64,000 nt of DNA from Phenylobacterium deserti (GCA_945883235.1 CAMCXF010000002.1:1-64000), one strand, 5' to 3'. Numbered from the stretch's first letter, positions 9,098 through 18,542 are shown. Notes: a model not told the origin generated them from the letters alone. Numbers and translations are program-made.

Positions 9098-10564
9098 ATG
9101 AAACGAATCCTGGTGGGCGCGCTGGCCGCGCTGATGACAGCGAGCGCGGCCCTGGCGGCGCCAAACCTCTCCGGAATGACGGCCGGCGAGCTAGCGATCT
9201 TCCTGCGCGCCTTCCCCAAGGGCGGGGAATTGCACAACCATCTGGGCGGCGGCACGCCTGCGGAAGCTCTGATTGCCTGGGCCGTCGAGGACGGGCTGTG
9301 CATCGACACCGAGGCGTTGGCGATCCGCCTCAGCTGCTCCGGGGACGCCCTCAGACCCGCGGCAGCCTTCGTCGCGGATGAAGCCCAGAGATCGGCACTC
9401 ATCGACAGTCTGACCGTCCGCCATCCCCGGTTTCGTGGCAGATCGGGGCACGACCAGTTCTTCACCGCCTTCAGCCGACGGGGTCAGTCCGCTCGGCGAA
9501 CGGGCGATGCGTTGGCCGAATCCCTGGATGGGCTGGCGCGACAGAACACCTTCTACGCCGAGCTGATGTTGACGCCTCAGGCGGCGTCCTCGCGAGGGAT
9601 GGGCGCGCGCGTCGGCTGGCGAGGTGATGCGGCAAAGACGAAGGCGGCGTTGAGCGAAGCCGGGCTAGAGGCCCTGGTCCCCGCTGTCCGGGCCGACACC
9701 GACGCCATGGAGGCCCGCGCCCGCGTCGTCATGAAGTGTGGGAGGCCTGAGGCGACACCGGGCTGCCAGGTAACGGTGCGCTATCTGTTCCAGGCGATCC
9801 GCCAGGGGCCGCCCGAACAGACGATGGCTCAGCTCCAGCTGGGGGTCGCCGCCGTGGCCGCTGACAAGCGATGGGTTGGCCTGCAACTGGTGGCCCCCGA
9901 GGATAGCCCCGACGCGGTCAAATACTATGACACCCACATGCGGATTGTGGCCGAGCTCACCGACACGGGACGCACTACGCCCGTGGCGCTGCACGCCGGT
10001 GAATTATCACTCGCGATCGTTGCCCCCGACGATCTGCGCGATCACGTCACCAAGGCGGTGCGCGTGGCCGGCGCGCGACGGATCGGCCATGGCGTCGGCC
10101 TGCCCGCCGAGACGGAAGCTGTGGCTGTCGCAGCGGAAATGGCGGCTAAGGGTATCCTGATCGAGGTCAATCCGATCTCCAACCGGGCGATCCTCGAAGT
10201 GGAGCCTGAAGATCATCCATTCAGCTGGTTTCGCGAGATGCGCGTGCCCGTCAGTCTGTCCACGGACGATAGCGGCATCCTGCGCAGCGACCTGTCCGGA
10301 GACTATGCGTTGGCGTTGAAGATGGGCGCCACCTATGCCGACCTGAAAACCTCGGCTCGCAACGCCATCGCCTTCAGCTTCCTGAGTGGCGAGGGTCTCT
10401 GGCAGGACCCGAATGTCTATCGCAAGCCGGCGTCGGCATGCCGTGGTCAGGTGGGTGCCGCCGATCCCAAGGGGGCCTGCGCCGAGCTGGTGGCAACCAG
10501 CGACAAAGCCCGCGAACAGTGGCGCCACGAGCGGCTGCTGAGGATGTTTGAGGCGGGCCGGTAG
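9098..10564 (+). CDS. Secreted adenosine deaminase
   Basis: A 488-residue amidohydrolase-fold protein with a signal peptide (RILVGALAALMTASAALAAP). Zinc and catalytic motifs are in the expected order: GELHNHLGGG (HxH), VALHAGELS (His and catalytic HAGE), RIGHGVGLP, and SLSTDDSGIL with the final Asp pair. It also has long insertions relative to cytosolic adenosine deaminases, as in secreted growth-factor-like members. It would convert extracellular or periplasmic adenosine to inosine. It is convergent with a purine permease and a nucleoside-handling NUP protein, which suggests a purine-scavenging locus. Confidence 0.85.
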   Translation: MKRILVGALAALMTASAALAAPNLSGMTAGELAIFLRAFPKGGELHNHLGGGTPAEALIAWAVEDGLCIDTEALAIRLSCSGDALRPAAAFVADEAQRSALIDSLTVRHPRFRGRSGHDQFFTAFSRRGQSARRTGDALAESLDGLARQNTFYAELMLTPQAASSRGMGARVGWRGDAAKTKAALSEAGLEALVPAVRADTDAMEARARVVMKCGRPEATPGCQVTVRYLFQAIRQGPPEQTMAQLQLGVAAVAADKRWVGLQLVAPEDSPDAVKYYDTHMRIVAELTDTGRTTPVALHAGELSLAIVAPDDLRDHVTKAVRVAGARRIGHGVGLPAETEAVAVAAEMAAKGILIEVNPISNRAILEVEPEDHPFSWFREMRVPVSLSTDDSGILRSDLSGDYALALKMGATYADLKTSARNAIAFSFLSGEGLWQDPNVYRKPASACRGQVGAADPKGACAELVATSDKAREQWRHERLLRMFEAGR

Positions 10565-10634
10565 ATTGCAAGCGCCCGGATATGACGAGAAGTAAAACAG
10601 GATTTCGACTTGCGTCTGTCGGCGCTGCCGACGC

Positions 10635-11963
10635 TCAGGCTTCAAACGCCATGTAGACAAACCGCGCCACGAACAGGCCTGCCAGCGCAAACAACAGCCA
10701 GTCGGTCCGGCTCACCCGGCGCGACGCGAGCTTGAGCACCGCATAGCCGATCACCCCGAACGCCAGTCCATTGGCAATGGAAAAAGTCAGCGGAATGGTG
10801 ACCAGCGTCAGGAACGCCGGGATCGCGATCACCGGATCGTCCCAGTCGATCTCAGCCAGCGGTGCCATCATCATCGCGCCCACCAGGATCAGCGCCGGGG
10901 CCGTAGCCGCCGCCGGAATCACCTGAGCCCAGGGTGCCACGAACAATGTCGCCAGAAACAACAGGCCCACAACCACAGCCGTCAGCCCCGTGCGCCCGCC
11001 CGCGGACACGCCCGAGGCGCTTTCGATGTAGCTGACCACCGTGCTGGTGCCGGCCAGTGAACCCACCACCGTCGCTCCGGCGTCCGCAAACAGGATGCGG
11101 TTCAGGCGCGGGATGGTGCCGTCGGGGCGAACCAAACCCGCCTTCTTGCTGACCGCAACCAGCGTGCCGACATTGTCGAACAGGTCGACGAACAGAAATA
11201 CGAACAGGATTTCCAGCAGGGCCAGTCCATAGCCCTTGCCGCCGATCCCCAGCGCAGCCGGGATATCCAGCTGAAAAGCCGTGCCGGTCATGGCTTCGAG
11301 GCTGTAGGCCTGCGCCGTCCAACTGGCCAGATGCAGCGCCCACCCCAGCAGCGACGTTGCTACGATCCCGATCATGATCGCGCCACGCACTTTCAACACG
11401 GTCAGCACCGACAGGATCGTCAGCCCCAGCAAGGCCAGTTGTGTCGAGGGCGCATGCACATCGCCCAACCCAACCAGGGTCGCGTCATTGGTCACCACCA
11501 GGCCTGCACTACGCAGGCCGATGAAGGCGATGAACAGCCCTATGCCGGCGGCGATGGCCGCGAACAGAGCGCGAGGAATCGCGCTGACGATCAACTGGCG
11601 GACGCCCGCCACCGTCAACACAAAGAACAGCACGCCAGAGACAAACACCAGTCCCAGGGCGGTCTGCCAGGGGATGCCCATGGCACCGACAACGGTGAAC
11701 GCAAAATAGGCGTTCAGGCCCATCCCCGGTGCCAGCGCGATCGGATAGTTGGCCAGAAACCCCATCAGCAGGCAGCCGATCCCGGCCGCCAGACAAGTCG
11801 CCGCCGCGACGCCCGCCAGCGGCATGCCGGTGGTCGAGAGGATCGCGGGATTGACCAACACGATATAGGCCATGGTCAGGAACGTCGTGAGGCCAGCCAG
11901 GAGTTCGGTGCGAACCGTCGTGCCGTTCTCGCCCAGCTTGAAGGTGCGTTCCAGCAGGCTCAT
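10635..11963 (-). CDS. NCS2-family purine permease (AzgA/GhxP type)
   Basis: A 442-residue polytopic membrane protein with about 12-14 helices. The opening RTELLAGLTTFLTMAYIVLV and the motif LAPGMGLNAYFAFTVV are typical of the AzgA branch of NCS2 transporters, which import adenine, guanine or hypoxanthine with protons. It also has the conserved LFVDLFDNVGTLVAVS helix. It is the second gene of a minus-strand pair, overlapping the NUP gene by four bases (ATGA). The substrate cannot be read from the sequence; hypoxanthine is favoured by the neighbours. Confidence 0.9.
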   Translation of the reverse strand: MSLLERTFKLGENGTTVRTELLAGLTTFLTMAYIVLVNPAILSTTGMPLAGVAAATCLAAGIGCLLMGFLANYPIALAPGMGLNAYFAFTVVGAMGIPWQTALGLVFVSGVLFFVLTVAGVRQLIVSAIPRALFAAIAAGIGLFIAFIGLRSAGLVVTNDATLVGLGDVHAPSTQLALLGLTILSVLTVLKVRGAIMIGIVATSLLGWALHLASWTAQAYSLEAMTGTAFQLDIPAALGIGGKGYGLALLEILFVFLFVDLFDNVGTLVAVSKKAGLVRPDGTIPRLNRILFADAGATVVGSLAGTSTVVSYIESASGVSAGGRTGLTAVVVGLLFLATLFVAPWAQVIPAAATAPALILVGAMMMAPLAEIDWDDPVIAIPAFLTLVTIPLTFSIANGLAFGVIGYAVLKLASRRVSRTDWLLFALAGLFVARFVYMAFEA

Positions 11964-12982
11964 GGCGAGGCCTGCGGGATCTTGTCGGCGTAGTCGCCCC
12001 AGCCGGCGACCAACGCCTTCACGACGGGAGAGCCGACCCGGTAGGCGGCCTCAACTCCAGCGTCCAACCCACCGGGTGCAAAATCAAACACCGGGTCTGC
12101 GCCTGGCGGCGGGGTCGAATAGTTGCTGGCCGTACGCAGCACCAGCACCCGCCTGCGGTCAACCCGTCCAGAGGGGCCCAGCAGGTCCAGCGCGTCCATC
12201 ACCTGGTGGTCCTCGCAGTCCGACATCGCAAACTGCCCGTCGCCGTCGGTCCATAGTTTGACCCAGTCGCGGGCCCAGGCTGTGCGTCGCTCGCCATGCC
12301 AGAAGCGGGCGGTCCCGATAGCATCGCCGACATAGACCCCAGGTGGCTGTCGCGCCGCCGCCTGGGTGTAGTTCGCCCGCGCGGCCTGAAGCTTTGGATT
12401 GTCAGCCAGTGGCGTCGCGCGCGTCAGGCCGTAAGCCCAGTTCACCAGCCCCGGATCCAGTTTCCACGCCATATTGCTGGCACCGGCGGCGTTGCCCTTC
12501 AGGCGGGGTTTTCGTGTGTTCAGAGAATAGATGCCCCAGGGCCAGTCCGGCGGCGTCTCACGGTCGTCCATCTCGTGGGCAGCGTCAGCATCGACGACCC
12601 ACCGCGCCCAGGCGGCACTGCCTATGGATCCGGATGAGGGGTCGACGCCGGCGATCCCGGCGATAAGCCAGTAGGCCTTTGATGTATCAAAACGTGGGTC
12701 CAGAGCCAACGCTGTTACGCTCTGGCGCGAGCGGGCGTTCATGCCGGCCAGCACCAGGACCACGCCATCTTTGGAAACCCGGACGGGATGCTCAATCCCC
12801 GGCACATTCAGCTGTTGTGTGAAGGGGTAGCGCTCGGCCCAGTGCTGGAACTCGCCAGCCACATCGCCGGTTTCAGCTCCGATCTCGAACATGGTCAGCA
12901 CCACGACCTTGACGGGAATGGGTGCCGCAATGGCCACGCCGGGCACCAGAGCGGCGATCATCAGCAGGATTAATCGAAACAC
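11960..12982 (-). CDS. NUP-family purine nucleoside permease/phosphorylase-like protein, exported
   Basis: The protein belongs to the purine nucleoside permease family (NUP): landmarks are PIPVKVVVLTMFEIGAETGD near the N-terminus, WLIAGIAGVDPSSGSIGSAAW, and the late SDCEDHQVMDALD. The family has a fold related to purine nucleoside phosphorylases. The chosen start is GTG 12982, which follows a GGGGGT sequence and begins directly with a signal peptide (FRLILLMIAALVPGVAIAA); ATG 13009 in the same frame is the alternative. It is coupled to the NCS2 permease. Either nucleoside binding for uptake or periplasmic phosphorolysis of inosine is possible. Confidence 0.82.
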   Translation of the reverse strand: MFRLILLMIAALVPGVAIAAPIPVKVVVLTMFEIGAETGDVAGEFQHWAERYPFTQQLNVPGIEHPVRVSKDGVVLVLAGMNARSRQSVTALALDPRFDTSKAYWLIAGIAGVDPSSGSIGSAAWARWVVDADAAHEMDDRETPPDWPWGIYSLNTRKPRLKGNAAGASNMAWKLDPGLVNWAYGLTRATPLADNPKLQAARANYTQAAARQPPGVYVGDAIGTARFWHGERRTAWARDWVKLWTDGDGQFAMSDCEDHQVMDALDLLGPSGRVDRRRVLVLRTASNYSTPPPGADPVFDFAPGGLDAGVEAAYRVGSPVVKALVAGWGDYADKIPQASP

Positions 12983-13063
12983 GCATACCCCCGGCAAACA
13001 CCACGCCATACTCGGCGCCTAAACGTACGGCGCAACGCTTCAGGTGCCACAACAGATCAAATT

Positions 13064-14236
13064 CTACATTACGGCGTCGATCTCGTCCGGCGTCAGGCCC
13101 GCAGCTTCCAGGACTTCGCGGGTATGCTGGCCCAGTTTTGGCGCGGCGCGACCTACAGGTGGCGCGCCCTCGGGGAAACGCGCGGGTGACGCAGGCGCGC
13201 GGAACGTGCCGCCCCAACCGTCCTCGACCGTGATGAAACAGCCCGCGGCCTCGGCCATGTCGGACTTGGCCAGTTCAGCCAGTGTCGACATTGGTGCCCA
13301 GGCCAGGTCCTGTTCGTCCAGCCGTGCGCCAGCTTCCGCAAGGGTCAGTTTGGCAAATCCTTCATCGCATATGCCCCGGATCTCGCGCGTGATCTCCAGG
13401 TCTATGACCGGCGGCTCAAACCTGGGCTCTGCCAGAACCTCGGGCCGGTCGATGGCGATCATCATCTTGGTGAAGCAGTCCAGCGTGCGCGGCACTATGC
13501 AGACCCAGCGGTCATCGGCGGTGCGGAAGAAGCCGGAAATCCCGCTGGGTCGATCATTGCGGACCTGGGTGGTGATGACCTCGCCATAGCGCAGTTGCTG
13601 CGCCAGATCCCAGCTGATGGCATAGGCCCCTGCGCGGATCAGGCTGGTCTCCACCAGACGGCCCCGGCCCGTCGATGTACGCTCGTGCAGCGCGGCCAGC
13701 ACGGCAGAAACAGTCGCCAGCGCGGTGACATGATCGCCGAAGCCGGGGCGAGAGGCGAAGGGCTCCTGATCCGGCGGGATCATGGCCCTGGCCATGCCGC
13801 TGCGCGTCCAGAATGCAGTAATGTCAAAGGCGGCCACGTCAGCCTCCGGACCCACCAGACCGTAGCCCGTGACGGCGGCATAGATCAGCCGGGGCATGTC
13901 GGCCTTGAGGCTGTGGTAGTCGAGCCCTAGCCGCTTCAGGGAACCAGGGCGAGTGTTGGTAATGAAGATGTCCGCCTGACCAATCAGGGTCTTGAGGGCC
14001 TTGCGCCCCTCCGGTCGGGCGATGTCGAGTACGACGCCCTTCTTGCCGCGGTTCTCGTTCGTAAAGATCGGGTTTCCGGGGCTGGCCTCGGTGTCCGGCT
14101 GAAAGGCCCGGGTGGCGTCGCCGATGGGGCTTTCCACCTTGATGACCTCGGCGCCCCAATCGGCCAGCACGGCGGCGCTGCTGGGTCCTGCCACCCAAGT
14201 CGCCATCTCGACAACCTTCAGTCCTTGCAAAAGCAT
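13064..14236 (-). CDS. CaiB/BaiF-family (family III) CoA-transferase
   Basis: A 390-residue enzyme with the family opening LLQGLKVVEMATWVAGP, the CoA-binding region GAEVIKVESPIGDATR, and NRGKKGVVLDIARPEGR. The catalytic Asp is most likely in the segment AAFDITAFWTRSGM. Family III enzymes move CoA between carboxylic acids through an aspartyl-CoA intermediate; the acid used here is unknown. A GGGGAGACC ribosome-binding region precedes the ATG. It stands alone, with an XRE regulator upstream on the same strand about 110 bases away. Confidence 0.88.
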   Translation of the reverse strand: MLLQGLKVVEMATWVAGPSSAAVLADWGAEVIKVESPIGDATRAFQPDTEASPGNPIFTNENRGKKGVVLDIARPEGRKALKTLIGQADIFITNTRPGSLKRLGLDYHSLKADMPRLIYAAVTGYGLVGPEADVAAFDITAFWTRSGMARAMIPPDQEPFASRPGFGDHVTALATVSAVLAALHERTSTGRGRLVETSLIRAGAYAISWDLAQQLRYGEVITTQVRNDRPSGISGFFRTADDRWVCIVPRTLDCFTKMMIAIDRPEVLAEPRFEPPVIDLEITREIRGICDEGFAKLTLAEAGARLDEQDLAWAPMSTLAELAKSDMAEAAGCFITVEDGWGGTFRAPASPARFPEGAPPVGRAAPKLGQHTREVLEAAGLTPDEIDAVM

Positions 14237-14344
14237 CCTGGTCTCCCCGACAGGTTCATGCAGGAAGATATGACACAGGGCCCGGCAGGTCGTCTTCAGA
14301 AGCTGAAAACTTCGGCCCTGTCCCCGACCTGTGCCGTCAAAAAA

Positions 14345-14788
14345 TCAGATTTCGTCGGCGACCACGCGCACCAGCTCGACGATCTTGCGCCGGATGGCCG
14401 GTTCGGTGATGCGCGGGAATGCGGCCAACAGCTCGATGCCCTCACTCGACATCAGAAATTCCTGGGCGGCGTCGCGCTGGCTGGTGACAGTGTCACGGTC
14501 GCCCAGACCATCATAGAAATAGGCCACGGGCGTCTTGAGCGCCGCAGCAATTTCCCAGAGCTTCGAGGCGCTGACGCGGTTGGCACCGCGCTCGTACTTC
14601 TGGACCTGCTGAAAAGTGATGCCCAGCGCCTCGGCCAGCCGCTCCTGGCTGACGCCCATCTCCTTTCGCCGCATCCGGATCCGGATGCCGACATGCAGGT
14701 CAACCGGATGGGGGCCGTCACCCCGGCTGATTTCACTGACGTCTACAGCCGGCGTCACCGCCGCTGGGAGCTCCAACTGATTTGTCAT
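14345..14788 (-). CDS. XRE-family helix-turn-helix regulator
   Basis: A 147-residue protein. The HTH lies at roughly residues 30-85 (GIRIRMRRKEMGVSQERLAE, LGITFQQVQKYERGANRVSA), followed by a helical C-terminal region with the family segment AAALKTPVAYFYDGL. This architecture is very common in alphaproteobacteria and is often autoregulatory; targets are not evident. It is upstream of the CoA-transferase in the same orientation, with its own stop about 110 bases before that gene, so co-transcription is possible. Confidence 0.88.
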   Translation of the reverse strand: MTNQLELPAAVTPAVDVSEISRGDGPHPVDLHVGIRIRMRRKEMGVSQERLAEALGITFQQVQKYERGANRVSASKLWEIAAALKTPVAYFYDGLGDRDTVTSQRDAAQEFLMSSEGIELLAAFPRITEPAIRRKIVELVRVVADEI

Positions 14789-14961
14789 TTCCCCGACCTG
14801 CTACTTCGAGAACATGCCGCCCCACGACGCCATGGTTCCCGGACACGCACCCCCCGCGAGGTACGTCCATAAGTTGAGGCATTATGACGGAAATATGAAA
14901 CACGCACCTACCCAATTTGTGGAGTCCTGATGAGCGTGCAGCACTCATGCGGGTTTCACAG

Positions 14962-15927
14962 CTAAATTTCGTGGCGCTCCCACTCAGAAACCACCCCCAA
15001 TTCGCCCAGGTTGGCAAAAAGTCGCTGCAGATGGATTTGGTTGGTGAGGACGACGCCCAGCAGCCCGTCCCCCAGGATTCTCGATGTGACCCAATAGCCC
15101 TCATCGCAGCGCTCACACTTGCCGTCAGCGACCAGGCGAATCAGACGGCGACGAACGGTTTCGTGGGAGATGCCCAGGCGCCGTGCAATGTCCGCGGCGC
15201 TGACGGGGCGACGATCCGAGTCGGATACAAACCCGTTCTCGGTCCACTCACCGCCTTCATCGCCGCCGTCGGCATCTAAAAGGTGTTCCGTATTCGCGTG
15301 AAAGACGTCCAGCAGGATCAGACCGGAGACCAGGTCGCCGATGTTTCGTTGCAAGGGATCCACGAGCCGCAGCAGATAGTCTGCCGAGAGCCGGATCACG
15401 AGCCGGATGGGTGGACTATCAGGATCGAAGGGCGGTGTGTTCGGGCGGGCGAGATCGCTCAGCATTCCGATCTGGCGCAGTCTGAAATAGAGCGACCGCA
15501 CCAGAGCGTAGTTTGCCTCGGCGACCGCGCGATAATAGGCGGAATTCAGCGGGGCAAGGGGCAGGATGACGCCCCGGCGGGTCGATTGCAGGACGCCGGC
15601 CTCGATCAGCGCGGCAATGCGACGCCGCGTCGTCTCGAACGGGATGCGTAACGAGCCGGCGATCGCGTTGATACTAACCGGACGGCGCAACTCGTCCGGC
15701 GGGGGCTGATCCAGAGAGGCGTAGGTGTGTTGCAGGTCCGGATCACGGGTGATCAGCGCGACATTGGCCTGGCTTATGGCCGCCAGCAGCAGCCCATCGA
15801 TCACGTCACGGCCAAATCCACTCAATTTCACGAGGTCCAGGGCGAAGCCGACCGCCAGCCGCGCCGCCACCCGAAGACTGCTGTTGGATACCTCTTGCGT
15901 CATGCCGTTGTGGTTTTTCCGTGCCAC
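14962..15927 (-). CDS. Double winged-helix DNA-binding protein of unknown role
   Basis: The sequence shows two helix-turn-helix segments. The first is PVSINAIAGSLRIPFETTRRRIAALIEAGVL (residues about 80-112), the second VSAADIARRLGISHETVRRRLIRLVADGKC (about 240-270). Both match DeoR/MarR-like winged helices that read a palindrome as one chain. The middle is alpha-helical with no ligand domain I recognise. The start is GTG 15927; ATG 15903 in the same frame, beginning MTQEVSNSS, is an equally plausible start. I do not recognise a characterised homologue. Confidence 0.7.
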   Translation of the reverse strand: MARKNHNGMTQEVSNSSLRVAARLAVGFALDLVKLSGFGRDVIDGLLLAAISQANVALITRDPDLQHTYASLDQPPPDELRRPVSINAIAGSLRIPFETTRRRIAALIEAGVLQSTRRGVILPLAPLNSAYYRAVAEANYALVRSLYFRLRQIGMLSDLARPNTPPFDPDSPPIRLVIRLSADYLLRLVDPLQRNIGDLVSGLILLDVFHANTEHLLDADGGDEGGEWTENGFVSDSDRRPVSAADIARRLGISHETVRRRLIRLVADGKCERCDEGYWVTSRILGDGLLGVVLTNQIHLQRLFANLGELGVVSEWERHEI

Positions 15928-16086
15928 ATCACCAGCATGGCTTAGCTGAGTTTGAGCCGCCCGGCGTCTCTTGCGTTGTCCGTTATCTGGGAGTCGCGCG
16001 CAATTGAATCACGTTTGTCGAGTGCCCAAACCCGCCATTTCGAGCCACCACCTTGGTCCAGCCACTGCGCCGCGCTATTTGTGCCC

Positions 16087-16590
16087 ATGGCCGAAGCCTT
16101 CAACGAGATCCCACTGCCGGCGGAAAAGGCGCTGCGATACGCCGCAGTGGCCGAAGAGATCGCCGCTGTGCTGGATGGCGAGCCCAATGTCGTGGCGCGC
16201 ATGGCGACTGTGTCATCCATGCTGTCCAACAGTTTTTCGCAGTATTTCTGGACGGGCTTCTATGTCGTCGACGAGACAAAATCCGACGAATTGGTGGTGG
16301 GGCCCTATCAGGGAACGCTGGGCTGCATGCGGATCGCTTTCGGGCGCGGTGTCTGCGGAACAGCGGCGGCGACGCAGGTGACCCAGGTGGTCGAGGACGT
16401 CCACGCCTTTCCTGGCCACATCGCCTGTGATGGCCGCTCCGCCAGCGAGATCGTCGTCCCCGTGTTTGGCCCTGGCGGAAAGCTGATCGCCGTGTTCGAC
16501 GTGGATTCCGATCAGCCTGCGGCCTTTGACAGCATTGACCAGGAATGGCTGGAGCGGATCCTCAGCCAGACGTTTTCTGCCGCAGCGTGA
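16087..16590 (+). CDS. msrC: Free methionine-(R)-sulfoxide reductase (GAF domain)
   Basis: A 167-residue GAF-domain enzyme. The three redox cysteines of the fRMsr family are all present with correct spacing: Cys80 (GTLGCMRIAFGRG), Cys90 (GVCGTAAA) and Cys114 (FPGHIACDGRSASEIVVP). It repairs free methionine-R-sulfoxide in the cytosol. The chosen start is ATG 16087; the frame is open for 135 bases upstream but that sequence lacks family similarity. It lies 80 bases before the thiolase gene. Confidence 0.92.
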   Translation: MAEAFNEIPLPAEKALRYAAVAEEIAAVLDGEPNVVARMATVSSMLSNSFSQYFWTGFYVVDETKSDELVVGPYQGTLGCMRIAFGRGVCGTAAATQVTQVVEDVHAFPGHIACDGRSASEIVVPVFGPGGKLIAVFDVDSDQPAAFDSIDQEWLERILSQTFSAAA

Positions 16591-16672
16591 CCCGCGTTGT
16601 CTTACGTCGCGGCGCCTAGAGTAGTTTGGTCTAACCGCGCCACGACGGCGCTCATGCCAACGGAGCCTGGAT

Positions 16673-17845
16673 ATGGCCGAAGCTTACATTGTTGCCGCGA
16701 CGCGCACCGCCGGTGGACGCAAGGGTGGACGCGTCCGGGGCTGGCATCCGGCAGACCTTGCCGGTGTGGTGCTGAACGAGTTGGTCGATCGCACCGGCAT
16801 CGATCCGGCCACCGTTGAAGATGTGATCATGGGGTGCGTCACGCAGGCAGGCGAGCAATCCACCAACATCGGACGCAACGCCGTGCTGGCCTCCAAGCTG
16901 CCGGAGAGCGTGCCGGCCACCTCGGTGGACCGACAGTGCGGGTCTTCCCAGCAGGCCCTGCAGTTCGCCGCCCAGGCGGTGATGAGTGGCACCATGGACA
17001 TCGTGATCGCCTCGGGCGTCGAGAGCATGACCCGCGCGCCAATGGGTATGTCGGTGATGCTGCCTGCCCAAGCGGGCTTGGGCGTTCCCAAGAGTTCGCG
17101 GATGGAGGAGCGCTATCCCAACATCCAGTTCAGCCAGTTCATGGGTGCCGAGATGGTGGCCAAGAAGTACGGCCTGACCAAGGAGCAACTGGACGAGTTC
17201 GGCTACCTCTCTCACCAGCGCGCCATTGCGGCCACCCAGGGCGGGGCCTTCAAGAACGAAATCCTGGCCATCGACGGCCTCGACAAGGAAGGCAACACCG
17301 TCCGCCACGACAGCGATGAGGGCATTCGCTTTGACGTCAGTCTCGACGGTATGCGCGGCGTAAAGCTGCTGCAGGAAGGTGGCAGCATAACAGCCGCCAC
17401 CTCCAGCCAGATCTGCGATGGTGCCTCCGGCGTGATGGTTGTCTCCGAGCGGGCGCTGAAAGAGCACGGCCTGACGGCGCTGGCACGCATCCACCACCTC
17501 TCGGTGATCGGCCACGACCCGGTGATCATGCTGGAAGCCCCGATCCCGGCGACCGAGCGGGCGCTGAAGCGCGCTGGCATGTCGATCGACGACATCGACC
17601 TGTTCGAAGTGAACGAGGCCTTCGCTTCCGTGCCAGTGGCTTTCCTCCAGAAGCTGGGTGCCGATCCGGAGCGCCTTAACGTCAATGGCGGGGCTATCGC
17701 GCTGGGTCATCCGCTGGGTGCCTCAGGCACCAAGCTGATGACCACCCTGCTGCATGCCCTCAAAGCGCGCGGCAAGCGGTATGGTTTGCAGACCATGTGC
17801 GAGGGCGGCGGACTGGCCAACGTGACCATCGTCGAGCGGCTCTAG
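16673..17845 (+). CDS. Thiolase (acetyl-CoA C-acyltransferase type)
   Basis: A 390-residue thiolase. The acyl-accepting Cys89 lies in SVDRQCGSSQQAL, the His motif in NVNGGAIALGHPLGASGTK, and the second Cys in MCEGGGLANVTIV. The substitution pattern (VESMTRAPMG, YGLTKEQLDEFGYLSHQRA) fits degradative steroid- or acyl-type thiolases better than PHB biosynthetic thiolases. It is followed four bases later by an SDR gene, so the two probably act in the same beta-oxidation-like module. Confidence 0.9.
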   Translation: MAEAYIVAATRTAGGRKGGRVRGWHPADLAGVVLNELVDRTGIDPATVEDVIMGCVTQAGEQSTNIGRNAVLASKLPESVPATSVDRQCGSSQQALQFAAQAVMSGTMDIVIASGVESMTRAPMGMSVMLPAQAGLGVPKSSRMEERYPNIQFSQFMGAEMVAKKYGLTKEQLDEFGYLSHQRAIAATQGGAFKNEILAIDGLDKEGNTVRHDSDEGIRFDVSLDGMRGVKLLQEGGSITAATSSQICDGASGVMVVSERALKEHGLTALARIHHLSVIGHDPVIMLEAPIPATERALKRAGMSIDDIDLFEVNEAFASVPVAFLQKLGADPERLNVNGGAIALGHPLGASGTKLMTTLLHALKARGKRYGLQTMCEGGGLANVTIVERL

Positions 17846-17849
17846 GACC

Positions 17850-18542
17850 TTGGCCGGACGCGTCATTGCCATCACCGGCGCGTTCGGCGTTCTTGGTTGT
17901 GCCGCGGCGAAAGCTGCTGCGGCACAGGGCGCAAGGCTCGCATTGATCGATTTTGCCAAGGTTCCGCCGGCTGAACTGCCAACCGGAAAAGACGTTCTGG
18001 TGTTGGGCGGCGTCGACCTGACCGACTCCGTGGCCGCCGGTGCAGCGATTGATTCGGTTGCCGATCGGTTCGGCGGGTTCGACGCGCTGCTCAATATCGC
18101 CGGGGGCTTTCGGTGGGAGACGCTGGAGACCAGCGGATTCGAAAGCTGGCACAGACTGTTCCTGATGAACGTACAGACGGCGGCCAACGCCAGCCGGGCG
18201 GCCACGCCGCACCTTCGGCGTAGTTCCGCGGGACGCATCGTCAATGTCGGGGCCAATGCCGCGCTGAAGGCGTCGCTCGGCATGGGGCCTTATGCGGCGT
18301 CGAAGGCTGGGGTGCACAGCCTGACGCAAAGCCTGGCCGAGGAGCTGAAATCGGACGGCGTCACCGTCAATGCCGTCCTTCCGTCGATCCTGGACACGCC
18401 GACCAACCGCGCCGACATGCCCAAGGCTGATTTCGGCAGCTGGGTTACCCTCGATGAACTGGCTGCCGTGATGCTGTTTCTGGCGAGTGAGGCGGCCAGC
18501 GGGGTCACCGGCGCGCTAATCCCCGTTACGGGCAGGGTCTAA
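17850..18542 (+). CDS. SDR-family protein lacking the usual catalytic serine
   Basis: A 230-residue short-chain dehydrogenase-like protein starting at TTG 17850, four bases after the thiolase stop. It has an N-terminal nucleotide-binding motif (ITGAFGVLGCAAAK), the NAG equivalent NIAGGF, and the YAASKAG active-site motif. The position thirteen residues before the catalytic Tyr, normally Ser, is Ala (segment NVGANAALKAS). The same change occurs in dihydropteridine-reductase-like SDRs, so activity is not excluded. The substrate is unknown. Confidence 0.82.
   Translation: MAGRVIAITGAFGVLGCAAAKAAAAQGARLALIDFAKVPPAELPTGKDVLVLGGVDLTDSVAAGAAIDSVADRFGGFDALLNIAGGFRWETLETSGFESWHRLFLMNVQTAANASRAATPHLRRSSAGRIVNVGANAALKASLGMGPYAASKAGVHSLTQSLAEELKSDGVTVNAVLPSILDTPTNRADMPKADFGSWVTLDELAAVMLFLASEAASGVTGALIPVTGRV

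Noticed and set aside
8542-9381. A 279-codon plus-strand frame across the cupin gene
   Set aside because: It lies opposite the well-supported cupin gene and overlaps the adenosine deaminase start; its sequence is arginine-proline-rich shadow translation.
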